From contig AYTS01000029.1 in assembly GCA_002009475.1 (NCBI GenBank), positions 1 through 47,018 on the forward strand: 47,018 bases of DNA. The letters are read 5' to 3'. Below the pieces are notes generated by a model. The model saw only the letters and a program-made list of their open reading frames with translations, had not been told where the DNA came from and searched no databases. This document shows positions 27,058 to 38,700 of this stretch, in pieces (the stretch's first letter is position 1; every line of letters begins with the position of its first letter). The position numbers and the translations under genes were made by a program. The stretch is from Candidatus Brocadia carolinensis (GTDB lineage: Bacteria > Planctomycetota > Brocadiia > Brocadiales > Brocadiaceae).

Positions 27058-28158
27058 ATGAAACTAAACTTTCCAGGAAAAGACCTCTCTAGTGGTTTTA
27101 ATTTAGTGGCCAGTATAGTCCCATCATCCGCATTAAAGAATGTATTAAAAGGTGTTAAGATTGAAGTAAAAAACAAACGGGTAGAATTCGTTGCAACAGA
27201 TCTGGAAGTGCTGGTTAAATATCTATTACCTGTGGAAGATAGTGATGGTGAGGGTGGCATTGTCATTCCTGCAACTCGAGTAAATAATGTGTTGAGGGAA
27301 TGGGCTGGAAATGAAGCGATATCGGTATCCATTGAAGAGGGTAACTGTATCCTGAAATCTGAAGGTGGATATTTCAAAATAGCAGGTGAAGATTTTAGAC
27401 AGTTTCCTGAAATAGACAGAGTGGAGACCACAGGTCTTGTTGAAATGGACGGGGGAATTATCAGTGATATGATAGGAAAGGTTATTCATGCAGTATCGAC
27501 GGTTAAGGGGAGGAGTATGTTGTGTGGTGTCTTTATGAGAGTTGTTGGTGATGATATTATTATGGTTGCTGCGGATGGGAATAGGATGTCTAGTGTGAAA
27601 CGTAAGGTAAATAATCCTGGTGGGATATCGATGGAAGGAATAGTTGCGGTGAAGTGTTTGACGTTCCTGCAGCGGTTTGTATCTGAGTGTAAGGGGATTT
27701 TAAGATTAGGAATGGGTGAGCAGCGGGTGTACTTTGCAGGTGAAAGAGGTGAGATTATATCGCAGTTAATTGAAGGTCAGTATCCAAAGTATGAGGAGCT
27801 TGTTCCAAAAGGGAATGAAAAGAGAGTGGAGGTTAATAAGAGCGAGCTTTTATCAGGGGTGAGAATGGCTTCATTTATGACCAATGAGGAGTACCGGATA
27901 GTAAAATTTGTTTTTAGACAGGGAAAATTAATGCTTTCATCCAAGACAGCAGATGTAGGGGAGGCGGAGTTGGAAATTGCCGTTGGATATGATGGCCCTG
28001 ACTTTGAAATAAGTTTCGATCCGGAGTATGTAATAGATGCATTAAAGGTTTCTGACAGCGATACCGCCGTTATAGAGCTTGGTGGCGATGACAGTGCGGC
28101 TTTATTCAGGACAGGTTACGAACAAATGGATGTTATAATGCCAATTGATCTAAAGTAA
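27058..28158 (+). CDS. dnaN: DNA polymerase III beta sliding clamp
   Basis: The 366-residue protein has the threefold clamp layout. It starts MKLNFPGKDLSSGFNLVASI, includes KGRSMLCGVFMRV and DGNRMSSVKRK in the middle, and ends with EQMDVIMPIDLK in place of the usual -YVVMPMR(L/I). It tethers the polymerase and other partners to DNA. It is followed after 28 bp by a DciA-like gene. Confidence 0.96.
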   Translation: MKLNFPGKDLSSGFNLVASIVPSSALKNVLKGVKIEVKNKRVEFVATDLEVLVKYLLPVEDSDGEGGIVIPATRVNNVLREWAGNEAISVSIEEGNCILKSEGGYFKIAGEDFRQFPEIDRVETTGLVEMDGGIISDMIGKVIHAVSTVKGRSMLCGVFMRVVGDDIIMVAADGNRMSSVKRKVNNPGGISMEGIVAVKCLTFLQRFVSECKGILRLGMGEQRVYFAGERGEIISQLIEGQYPKYEELVPKGNEKRVEVNKSELLSGVRMASFMTNEEYRIVKFVFRQGKLMLSSKTADVGEAELEIAVGYDGPDFEISFDPEYVIDALKVSDSDTAVIELGGDDSAALFRTGYEQMDVIMPIDLK

Positions 28159-28186
28159 GGTTTTCTTGTTAGGGGGAATGATTATA

Positions 28187-28520
28187 ATGCTGGAAGGATT
28201 ACCTGAGAGATATTTTTTTAATAGAAGCAATGCGGTAAAAGTAGGTCAGGTATTAAAAGGTTTGTTCCCGAAAAGAAGCCGGGAGGATGGAATTTGCAAA
28301 GAGGTAAGGAATGCGTGGAAAGAAATTGTTGGAGAAGAGGTATATCAGTCTACCGAGATAACAGACTTAAAAAAGGGAATATTATACGTGAACGTGGAGT
28401 CTCCTGTGCTGATTCATCATTTGACTAACTTTGAGAAGGATGCTATAATCCACGGAATTAATGAGTTAACACAGGCGAATTATTTGAATGATATACGATT
28501 TAAAGTAGGAATATTGAACG

Positions 28521-28537
<17 letters not shown>
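28187..28537 (+). CDS. dciA: DUF721/DciA-like protein (probable helicase loader)
   Basis: This is a 116-residue protein when started at the ATG at 28187, ten bases after AGGGGG. It has the DUF721 pattern: [12 protein letters not shown], then [13 protein letters not shown] and [20 protein letters not shown], the KH-like fold of DciA. DciA is the ancestral loader of the replicative helicase in bacteria without DnaC or DnaI. Its position between dnaN and gyrB supports this. Its end overlaps gyrB by 17 bases. Confidence 0.75.
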
Positions 28538-30966
<2,429 letters not shown>

Positions 30967-30999
30967 TTTAGTTGATGCAAGAAGAGCGGGAGTTATTTT

Positions 31000-31486
31000 A
31001 TGCATAAGAAAGAATTAAAACAGATGGAAAATCTGCTGAAAAGCAGAAAAAATATATTGTTGAAGGAGTTTGAGGAGAGGGTCAAAAAATATCTGAATGC
31101 TGGCACTGAAAAACTATCGGATATCGCGGAGATAGCATCCTGTTCTTCAAATGAGGTGCTGGAAATTGCAATTGCAGAAGAAGATGCCAGAGAACTGAAA
31201 CAGATAGAAGAAGCACTGTCTCGAATGAAGTCGGGGCAATATGGAGTTTGCGAACAGTGTGGGGAAGCGATAAAAAAAAGCACGATTGAAAGCAATTCCC
31301 TTTGCTACACTGTGTGTAAGTTGTAAAGAGGAAGAAGAAAAGATGTCTGATGAGGAAGCCTTTCAGACACGGCACGAATCAGAAGCAGATGTTAACAGGC
31401 CTGAAAACAAGGAAACGGAAGACATGGATACAAGGTATCTGGGGAAAAAGATGAGAGAAATTGAATATGATGATAACAGAAACTAG
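31000..31486 (+). CDS. DksA/TraR-family zinc-finger regulator (one frameshift)
   Basis: Corrected at an eight-A run (31272-31279; seven needed), the product is about 161 residues: a coiled-coil helix pair (KELKQMENLLKSRKNILLKE to ARELKQIEEALSRM) followed by CEQCGEAI...FATLCVSCKEEEE, a four-cysteine zinc finger, and an acidic tail. DksA/TraR proteins bind the RNA polymerase secondary channel and act with ppGpp. The break falls between the two CxxC pairs. It is 33 bp after gyrB. Confidence 0.85.
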
Positions 31487-31507
31487 TTTTTAAAAGATTC
31501 CAGAAAA

Positions 31508-32989
31508 ATGACGCTTACTCACACGTTTTTAAATACATGCAGAAAATACGCGCAGAAAACGGCAGTTATCGATCAAAATGGCGCCTTTTGCTATGAAGAC
31601 CTCCGCCAGGAAGCCTTAAAGTGTGCTGAGCAGGTATCATCCGCCGGTAGCGGGAAAAATATTGGCATTCTCCTCCTTAATGGAAAAGAATTCCTGACGG
31701 CATTCTACGGGATACTGATTGCTGGAAAAACGCCGGTTCCACTGAATTTTTTGCTCTCACCAGCGCAACTGCTTTATGTGATCCGGGATGCGGAAATAGA
31801 GACGATATTCACCTGCAACCTTTTTGCACCTCAACTGAGAAGCCAGATAAAGCATATCTTTTTGGCAGAAGAGAAATATCCCGACACACGGTTCAATGAA
31901 GCGAGCATTTCTTACGGCGAGGAAGAAGAACAGGCCGCAATGCTGTATACATCAGGCACGAATGCCAATCCAAAAGGAGTAATATTAACGCATAACAATT
32001 TCCTGAGCAATCTTGAAGGGTGTATGCATGCCTTTCATTTCACAGAGAAAGACACATTACTTGGTATCCTGCCACTCTTTCATACCTATGCCTTAACTAC
32101 AACCCTCATATTGCCAGTCTGTGTTGGTGCAACGATGATCTACCTCACGCGATTTTCAGGGGCAAAGGTATTGGAAATGATTGAACAATATAAAGTCACG
32201 TCCTTATTTGCCATTCCCTCCATGTACCGGGTACTCCTGCGAACCGCAGAATCAACCAGACATAACTTGCGCACGCTAAGACTGTGTACCTCGGGCGGCG
32301 AACCCTTGCCGGGTGATGTTTTAGAGGCGTTTAGCAAAGTATTTCCGGTTCCTTTAACGGAGGGCTATGGCTTGACGGAAGCCACAGCGATTGTTTCGGT
32401 AAATCTTCCTGAAAAATGTAAGCTAGGCAGCATCGGCCCCCCCTTGGATAACATTAAGGTAAAGATTGTAAACGATAATGGCGATGAACAACCAGTAGGT
32501 AGGGATGGTGAAATATGGGTAAAAGGGCCGAACGTGATGAAGGGATATCATAAATTGCCCAAAGAAACGGCGGAGACCATTACCTCCGACAGATGGTTGA
32601 AGACAGGAGACTATGGCAAACTTGACAAAGAAGGGTTTCTGTGGATTACGGGAAGAAAAAAGGAACTCATTATTATCAGCGGAGAAAACGTATCGCCCAC
32701 GGAGATTGAACATGTCATCAGCAGACATGAAAAGGTCTTTGAAGTCGCTGTCATTGGTGTCCCTGACAAGGTTCGCGGGGAAGTGCCCAAGGCATTTATC
32801 GCCTTACGTGAGGACACTACGTGTAGCGCAGATGAAATCCGGGACTACTGTCTGTCACGGTTACCGCATTATAAGGTACCTAAATATTTTGTATTCCACA
32901 AAGAGTTACCCCATGGCCCCACGGGAAAGATTTTAAAAAGGGCATTGAAAGAAGAGAATTTTTCCGGCCCTCCAAACCAAAATGTTTAA
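31508..32989 (+). CDS. AMP-dependent acyl-CoA synthetase/ligase
   Basis: The 493-residue ANL enzyme has the AMP-binding loop LYTSGTNANPKGVILTH, the acceptor region GYGLTEATAIVSVN, the hinge TGDYGKLDKEGFLWITGRKK and the C-terminal catalytic lysine in PTGKILKRALK. It activates a carboxylate as acyl-AMP and passes it to CoA or a carrier. Fatty acids are the likely substrates given the general resemblance to long-chain ligases, but substrate is not fixed by the sequence. It starts 21 bp after the dksA-like gene. Confidence 0.85.
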   Translation: MTLTHTFLNTCRKYAQKTAVIDQNGAFCYEDLRQEALKCAEQVSSAGSGKNIGILLLNGKEFLTAFYGILIAGKTPVPLNFLLSPAQLLYVIRDAEIETIFTCNLFAPQLRSQIKHIFLAEEKYPDTRFNEASISYGEEEEQAAMLYTSGTNANPKGVILTHNNFLSNLEGCMHAFHFTEKDTLLGILPLFHTYALTTTLILPVCVGATMIYLTRFSGAKVLEMIEQYKVTSLFAIPSMYRVLLRTAESTRHNLRTLRLCTSGGEPLPGDVLEAFSKVFPVPLTEGYGLTEATAIVSVNLPEKCKLGSIGPPLDNIKVKIVNDNGDEQPVGRDGEIWVKGPNVMKGYHKLPKETAETITSDRWLKTGDYGKLDKEGFLWITGRKKELIIISGENVSPTEIEHVISRHEKVFEVAVIGVPDKVRGEVPKAFIALREDTTCSADEIRDYCLSRLPHYKVPKYFVFHKELPHGPTGKILKRALKEENFSGPPNQNV

Positions 32990-33078
32990 GATACCGCATG
33001 TCAAATACCAGTTTTCATTCTCCTGTAGTCTTCTGAAAAAAAGATAGATCGTTTGGTTTATACAACGAAAATAATATC

Positions 33079-34071
33079 ATGCCGTTGCCTTCCTTCTTAC
33101 CTCTTTTAATTACCGGCGTAACCGGGGTACCTGGATATAGTGCCTTTCAGCATTTGCACGCGCAGTACCCCGACCACGTTACTGCCATCCGTCCTGTCCG
33201 GTACTGGCCTCTGAGAGGAAAGGGGATTATTCCTCTCGATATAGAAGACCGTCAGGGGCTTGCAGCTTTGATGAAACAGAAGCAGTTTAGATCTGTTTTG
33301 AATGGGGCGGGTTCCTGTGCTTTAAAATCCTGTGAGATGAATTCTGTATTGGCCTATCGTGTGAATGTGCAATCCATTTTAAATGTGCTGGAGATGATCG
33401 GCAGTCGTGATGTGCGGTTGATGCATCTTTCCACGGACCTCGTATTCCCTGGAAAAACGGAAGGTTTATATATAGAAGAGGACGCCATGGCGCCGGTCAC
33501 CATGTATGGCAAGACGATGGCCATAGCCGAGGAAATCATTATGCTCCGTTATCCGTCTGCGGCAATATTCCGCATATCACTTCCTATGGGGGTGAGCGTT
33601 AATGGACATGCCGGGGCAATCGATTGGATACTGTCGCGTTTTAAAAAGAATAATCCGGCTACCTTGTATTTTGATGAATTAAGGTCGCCTTTTTATTGTG
33701 AGGATTTTAACAAGGTTATAGAACTTGCCCTGGGAAATAACATCAGGGGTATTTATCATCTTGGTGCGCACCGGCACCTCAGTCTTTATCAGATTGGGCA
33801 AATTATAAACAAGGTGGGTGGTTATGCCCCGCAGCTGTTGAAAGGGTGCATGCGGAAAGAAGCGGGACCCATGCCACCGCGGGCGGGAAATGTTACGATG
33901 AACAACCAAAAACTTATCCAGGCATTAGGAACCGATCCTTTTCGCAAGTGGCCGTATCTGGATGACCACGTTCCTGACAGGAACGATTGGCATTATGAAC
34001 GCCCCGATCATATGGTTTTACACCCAGAACAGATTCACAAATGTCTTTATAGAATTCCCGTGGCTTCCTAA
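33079..34071 (+). CDS. Extended SDR, dTDP-4-dehydrorhamnose reductase-like
   Basis: The 330-residue protein has the dinucleotide motif TGVTGVPGYSAF at residues 12-23, the strand LMHLSTDLVFPGK, and MYGKTMAIAEE with the YxxxK pair. The layout follows RmlD-type reductases, which finish dTDP-rhamnose, but other NDP-sugar SDRs fit equally. No other rhamnose gene is nearby. It is 89 bp after the ligase gene. Confidence 0.75.
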   Translation: MPLPSFLPLLITGVTGVPGYSAFQHLHAQYPDHVTAIRPVRYWPLRGKGIIPLDIEDRQGLAALMKQKQFRSVLNGAGSCALKSCEMNSVLAYRVNVQSILNVLEMIGSRDVRLMHLSTDLVFPGKTEGLYIEEDAMAPVTMYGKTMAIAEEIIMLRYPSAAIFRISLPMGVSVNGHAGAIDWILSRFKKNNPATLYFDELRSPFYCEDFNKVIELALGNNIRGIYHLGAHRHLSLYQIGQIINKVGGYAPQLLKGCMRKEAGPMPPRAGNVTMNNQKLIQALGTDPFRKWPYLDDHVPDRNDWHYERPDHMVLHPEQIHKCLYRIPVAS

Positions 34072-34127
34072 ATAATTTATATCCCAGTCCTGCCGGTACT
34101 GTTAATCCTTTCCCACGTATTTCCATT

Positions 34128-34265
34128 TTGATTTTCGGTTGTCTTCTTTCCTCTTTTTGTGCGATAGTCTTCATTGTAACGGATGTTTATGTTATCAACA
34201 ATCCCTTACCCTGGGAGCTCGATAAGGAAAATCCAGATATCACAAAATGGCGGGCCGTAGTATGA
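34128..34265 (+). CDS. Possible small membrane peptide
   Basis: A TTG start gives 45 residues with one hydrophobic segment (IFGCLLSSFCAIVFIVTDVYVI) and a polar tail ELDKENPDITKW. The stop lies right against the stop of the convergent Cys-rich gene. No clear ribosome binding site and no family known; it may be chance. Confidence 0.25.
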   Translation: MIFGCLLSSFCAIVFIVTDVYVINNPLPWELDKENPDITKWRAVV

Positions 34266-34934
34266 TTATCCTACCGCATCGAAGAGTTTTGTCTCTGCAT
34301 TCAGGGCTGTTTTTAATGATTTTGCACACTTTTGACTGCATGCCATAAACATAAAGTCATAACCCTCTTTTTTTGCCTGAGAGTCTCTGGTGACAACGAT
34401 CGCGGAAACCTCTCTGTCCGCATTGATCAGAAGCAAGGGGATTATGTTTCCCTCTTTGCCTTTTAAATTAACCCCCTTTTTGGCTTTCGCTCCAAAGCCA
34501 AATACCTCAGTATCTTCAGGGATCTCTTTTTTACACCATGCGCAGGTATTTTCCAGGGCAGCAGCCTCCTTGTTTAACCACGCTTCTATATGTTTACACT
34601 CCCACGCCATAACACCGCAAAATCCAAATTCATCCTTCGACTCCTTGCATTGTTCGCAAATTTTCCAATGTTCACAATTGAAATTTGAGAGTAATTGAGA
34701 ACCACATTCAATACACCAAAAATATCCACAATCTTTGCAAAGTCCAAGCGTAGGATCCTCAACTCCTTCAATATCATCACAATCCATCGTATTGTTATTT
34801 CCACATTCAGGACAGTCTCCCACCATGATTTCCGAAATAAACTGTTCTTCTGTCTCCGATTTTTTCACGCACTTTTTTAAATACTCCTGTATCTCCTGAG
34901 GTAAGGAGTTCCAAAACGTATCAAATTCTTTCAT
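34266..34934 (-). CDS. Cys-rich multi-zinc-ribbon hypothetical protein
   Basis: A 222-residue protein with many paired cysteines: CPECGNNNTMDC, CKDCGYFWCIECG, CEHWKICEQC and CAWCKKEIPEDTEVFGFG, and a C-terminal MACSQKCAKSL. The N-terminal half looks like tandem zinc ribbons, and the C-terminal part from about residue 130 may be a separate small domain with another CxxC pair. I do not know its function. It stands alone, convergent with the SDR gene. Confidence 0.6.
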   Translation of the reverse strand: MKEFDTFWNSLPQEIQEYLKKCVKKSETEEQFISEIMVGDCPECGNNNTMDCDDIEGVEDPTLGLCKDCGYFWCIECGSQLLSNFNCEHWKICEQCKESKDEFGFCGVMAWECKHIEAWLNKEAAALENTCAWCKKEIPEDTEVFGFGAKAKKGVNLKGKEGNIIPLLLINADREVSAIVVTRDSQAKKEGYDFMFMACSQKCAKSLKTALNAETKLFDAVG

Positions 34935-35968
34935 ACATTCCTCTTTCTTTTAAAAATGTCCTAGCCCTACCCCGCATGAACCGCCCGCTCCTACTCTATT
35001 ACCATTTTACAGGACATTCCTCGGCACACATGTGACATTCTTTGTAACTGTCGTAATCGGTACGGGGAAAGCTGTCTTCATTCACTGCACTACAACCATT
35101 GAGTTATCTGGCAACACATGGTACAGGCTTCATGATTCCGCACAGGCTTAAATACCGCCAGTTACCGGCCTTTCGCAACGGGGTATTTCCGGTGATGTTT
35201 ATGGGAGGACTGGAAACCAGAGCGGGCTCACAGGGGATATCAGCAACAGGACTTCCTTTGGCTACGATTCTTTGGTTTTATTATATCACAATCGGGTAAG
35301 ACAAGACAAGTGGCTGTTTTTCCCTATACCACCAACAGGACATTCAATAGAAAGACGGATGGATGCTAACCCAAACGAGTCGGAAAAGACACGACCAAAA
35401 GCACGAAATTCGTGAGCTAAACCTGTCAGGATTAGTCCTTTTTACTAAAACTTGTCCCTGCATGTTTTGCGCAGGGAAGGTCAAAATTGTCTACGGAAGA
35501 TCGAAGACATTATCGATAGTAAACGTATGAAATAAATTAACATGCGCTGGTCAATGCGGACGCCATTGCATTGACCAGCGTAACTTCCGCAAAGCCGAAG
35601 TTGCGAGCCCTAGCGAAGTTTTTTTCTATAATCATGTCATCCCTTCGGGATTTTTCTGTCTGCCCTTTTTCCTCGTTTGCTCTTAACCATTCTGGAAAAA
35701 CATTCTTCGTCAGTTTCGCTGAATAGTTATGTACATTTACAATAAACATTTCTTTTATTGTAAAGACATGCTCATGGAAAACCGATCCGTATATCAATGC
35801 CAGGTATATGATTTGACTTAGGATAAGACATTTGTTAAAATTTCCCTTTCATAAAAATAGATTGCAGAAATTATTTTGACACAAGCAACATACACGGAAT
35901 TAGCCGGTAAATTCTGTAGTTTTTTGTAAAATACCTATCGTGCCTTTCTCTGGAATGGGGATATATCA
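34935..35968. other. Gene-poor kilobase with hairpins
   Basis: No convincing gene. It contains a 13-bp inverted repeat CGCTGGTCAATGC (35545-35557 with 35568-35580), followed by a shorter AACTTC..GAAGTT hairpin, a CCCTGC..GCAGGG hairpin at about 35455-35476, and ATCCC-TTC-GGGAT followed by a T-run at about 35638-35655. An open frame of about 80 codons at about 35150-35415 on the plus strand lacks a start and has no recognised family; it could be a gene remnant. Confidence 0.5.
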
Positions 35969-36929
35969 TTGGGTTATTGTATTGTCGGTATTGACCTGGG
36001 TGGGACAAATTTAAAAAGCAGGCATTGTTGATACGGGTGGGAGAATTCTCCATCGCCTTTCCATAAAAACCAATTCGAATGCAGATCCGCAGACCATTTC
36101 AAATCAAATACTTGAACTCATCGCAGAAACGATACGAAGCGCTCAGGTAAAGGAATCTGACGTTATCGGCGTTGGGCTGGGATCGCCTGGCCTTGTTGAT
36201 AAACAGGGCGAAACGATCCTCTTTTCTCCAAACCTTCCCCTGTGGCGTAATATCCCTATTAAACACATCGTGTCAGAACGGTTTTCAAAACCCTGTGTAC
36301 TGGAAAATGATGCCAATGCCGCCGCCTGGGGCGAGAAGTGGGCGGGGGCTGGTAAGGAAGTGAAATCGCTGGTAATGTTGACCCTGGGGACTGGGGTGGG
36401 GGGTGGCATTGTTATCGATAACAAGCTGTGGCGTGGCGCCAATAACGTGGCTGCAGAGATTGGCCACATGGTAATCCAGACGGATGGGCCTCCCTGCAAT
36501 TGCGGTAACCGGGGATGCGTTGAGGTGTACGCATCGGCGACTGGAATGGTGCGACTCTTTAAAGAAGTGTTAAAGGCTGGTGCATCATCCTCATTGAAAG
36601 TTTCTGACGAAATTACGGCAAAGATGATTAACGAGGCCGCCATCCATGGTGACAAGGTATCATTGGATGTTATTGCGGAGACGGGGCGTTACCTTGGGAT
36701 TGCCCTTGTCAATATCATGCATGTATTAAATCCGGAGATGATTGTATTGTCGGGAGGTATGATCGGTTCCGGACAATTATTGATGGATCCTATCAGAAAG
36801 GTTACTACGCAAAGGGCGTTTGAGGCGTCATATCAGGATACGAAAATTGTCTTTTCCCAGCTCGGGAATGATGCGGGGATTATAGGAGCGGCTGGATGTC
36901 TACTGAAAGAATTAGAAATTTCTGCATAA
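35969..36929 (+). CDS. ROK-family sugar kinase, glucokinase-like (one frameshift)
   Basis: With TTG at 35969 as start (a TGGGG stretch lies upstream) and one A removed from a five-A run (36013-36017), the product is about 319 residues: CIVGIDLGGTNLKAGIVD for the phosphate loop, ENDANAAAWGEKWAGAG with the catalytic Asp, and the ROK zinc motif CNCGNRGCVEVYAS. It phosphorylates a hexose, most likely glucose, with ATP. The last 34 bases overlap the start of lepA, so they are cotranscribed. Confidence 0.85.
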
Positions 36930-38692
36930 TTGCACACATTGATCATGGGAAATCCACCCTGGCAGACCGATTGCTGGAAAAGACCCATACCATTACCTCC
37001 AGGGAGTTCCGCAACCAGATGCTGGACGATATGGATCTGGAACGTGAACGTGGTATTACCATCAAGGCTAGTGCCGTTGCCTTGAACCTGGTACGGGACG
37101 GCAAGGAATATAATCTCAATCTGATAGATACGCCTGGCCATGTGGACTTCAGTTATGAGGTATCCCGGAGCCTTGGCGCCTGCGAAGGGGCGTTATTGCT
37201 GGTAGATGCATCGCAGGGTGTTGAGGCACAGACCGTAGCCAACGCCTATCTTGCCATGGAGCACAATTTGGCGATTATCCCGGTCATTAGCAAGATCGAC
37301 CTGCCGCAGTCCCGTCCCTACGACGTGCTTACCGAAATGGAGAAAACCTTGGGTATCGATCCCAGCGAAGCGCTTATGGTCAGCGCAAAGACCGGTGAAG
37401 GCGTTGATGAAATTTTTGGGGCTGTTATCAAACGCATCCCACCGCCCAAAGGCGATTCACAGGCATCGCTGAGGTCTTTGATCTTTGATTCGGTGTACGA
37501 TGAGTATCGCGGAGTTATTATTTATCTGCGGATATTTGATGGCTCCGTTAAGGTGGGCGACGAGATCTATATGATGAAAACCAACAGCTCTTTCAAGGTT
37601 GAAGAGGTCGGCGTCTTCAAACCCAAGATGGTAGCTAAAAAGGGACTCTTTGCGGGTGAGGTGGGTTACTGCATTGCCAATATAAAATCGATTCGGGATG
37701 TCAAGGTGGGAGATACGGTTACCCACAACCGGGAAAGAACGGCCGAAGCGTTACCTGGGTATCGGGCACCGATACCGATGGTATACTGCGGTGTTTATCC
37801 GGCAGATAATGCCGATTTCCACGTGTTGCGCGAGGCATTGGAACGGCTGAGCCTGAATGATTCGTCATTCACCTTTGAACCGGAGACTTCGCAGGCGCTT
37901 GGGTTTGGATTCCGTTGTGGATTTCTTGGCCTACTGCACATGGAAATTGTCCAGGAACGTCTGGAGCGTGAGAGCAACATCAATATTGTTCAAACCGCTC
38001 CGAACGTGACCTATGAGATATTAAAGATCAATAAAGAGATAGTCAGGGTCGACAACCCGGAAAAGGTGCCCATGGTAAATGAAATTGAGGAATTCAGAGA
38101 ACCCATCGTGCGTGCCAGCTTTGTTTTGCCCACAGAATATGTCGGGACGATTATGCAGTTTGCCGAAGGGCGCAGGGGCCGATATAAAAGCACCGAGTAT
38201 CTCAGTGAAAAACGCGCGATACTTTGCTATGAGCTACCGTTGGCGGAAATCATCTTTGATTTTTTTGACAAGCTGAAATCCGCTACGCGGGGCTATGGAA
38301 CCCTGGATTATGATTTCCTTGGGTATGAGCCTGCAGAGCTGGTAAAATTGGACATTTTGGTGTCGGGCAAACGGGTGGATGCCCTTTCCACGATTGTCCA
38401 CCGGAAAGATGCAGAGATCAAAGGGCGGCGATTGGTGAAAAAGCTTAAGAACGAAATTTCGCGACACCTCTTTGAGGTGGTTTTACAGGCGGCAATTGGA
38501 AGCAGAGTTATTGCGCGGGAGACGATACGCCCCATTGCGAAAAACGTAACGGCCAAGTGTTATGGCGGTGATATTACCCGAAAGCGAAAACTTTTAGAAA
38601 AGCAGAAAGAAGGCAAAAAAAGGATGAAGTCTGTCGGGAATGTGGAAATCCCGCAAAAAGCGTTTTTATCGGTATTATCCGTTGATGAGTGA
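36896..38692 (+). CDS. lepA: Elongation factor 4 (LepA)
   Basis: The 598-residue ribosomal GTPase begins MSTERIRNFCIIAHIDHGKST with the G1 loop, DTPGHVDF (G3) and SKIDLP (G4). It keeps the LepA C-terminal signature ending RMKSVGNVEIPQKAFLSVL. It acts on the 30S/70S ribosome in biogenesis and under stress. The lepA-lepB order is conserved; here the stop is 8 bp before the lepB start. Confidence 0.96.
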   Translation: MSTERIRNFCIIAHIDHGKSTLADRLLEKTHTITSREFRNQMLDDMDLERERGITIKASAVALNLVRDGKEYNLNLIDTPGHVDFSYEVSRSLGACEGALLLVDASQGVEAQTVANAYLAMEHNLAIIPVISKIDLPQSRPYDVLTEMEKTLGIDPSEALMVSAKTGEGVDEIFGAVIKRIPPPKGDSQASLRSLIFDSVYDEYRGVIIYLRIFDGSVKVGDEIYMMKTNSSFKVEEVGVFKPKMVAKKGLFAGEVGYCIANIKSIRDVKVGDTVTHNRERTAEALPGYRAPIPMVYCGVYPADNADFHVLREALERLSLNDSSFTFEPETSQALGFGFRCGFLGLLHMEIVQERLERESNINIVQTAPNVTYEILKINKEIVRVDNPEKVPMVNEIEEFREPIVRASFVLPTEYVGTIMQFAEGRRGRYKSTEYLSEKRAILCYELPLAEIIFDFFDKLKSATRGYGTLDYDFLGYEPAELVKLDILVSGKRVDALSTIVHRKDAEIKGRRLVKKLKNEISRHLFEVVLQAAIGSRVIARETIRPIAKNVTAKCYGGDITRKRKLLEKQKEGKKRMKSVGNVEIPQKAFLSVLSVDE

Positions 38693-38700
38693 GGTGTGGT

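Noticed and set aside
33914..34174. 86-residue minus-strand frame opposite the SDR gene
   Set aside because: It is antisense to the strong coding frame of the SDR and has no family match.
35537..35797. 86-residue minus-strand frame
   Set aside because: Its end consists of the palindromic repeat at 35545-35580 and it has no recognisable domain.
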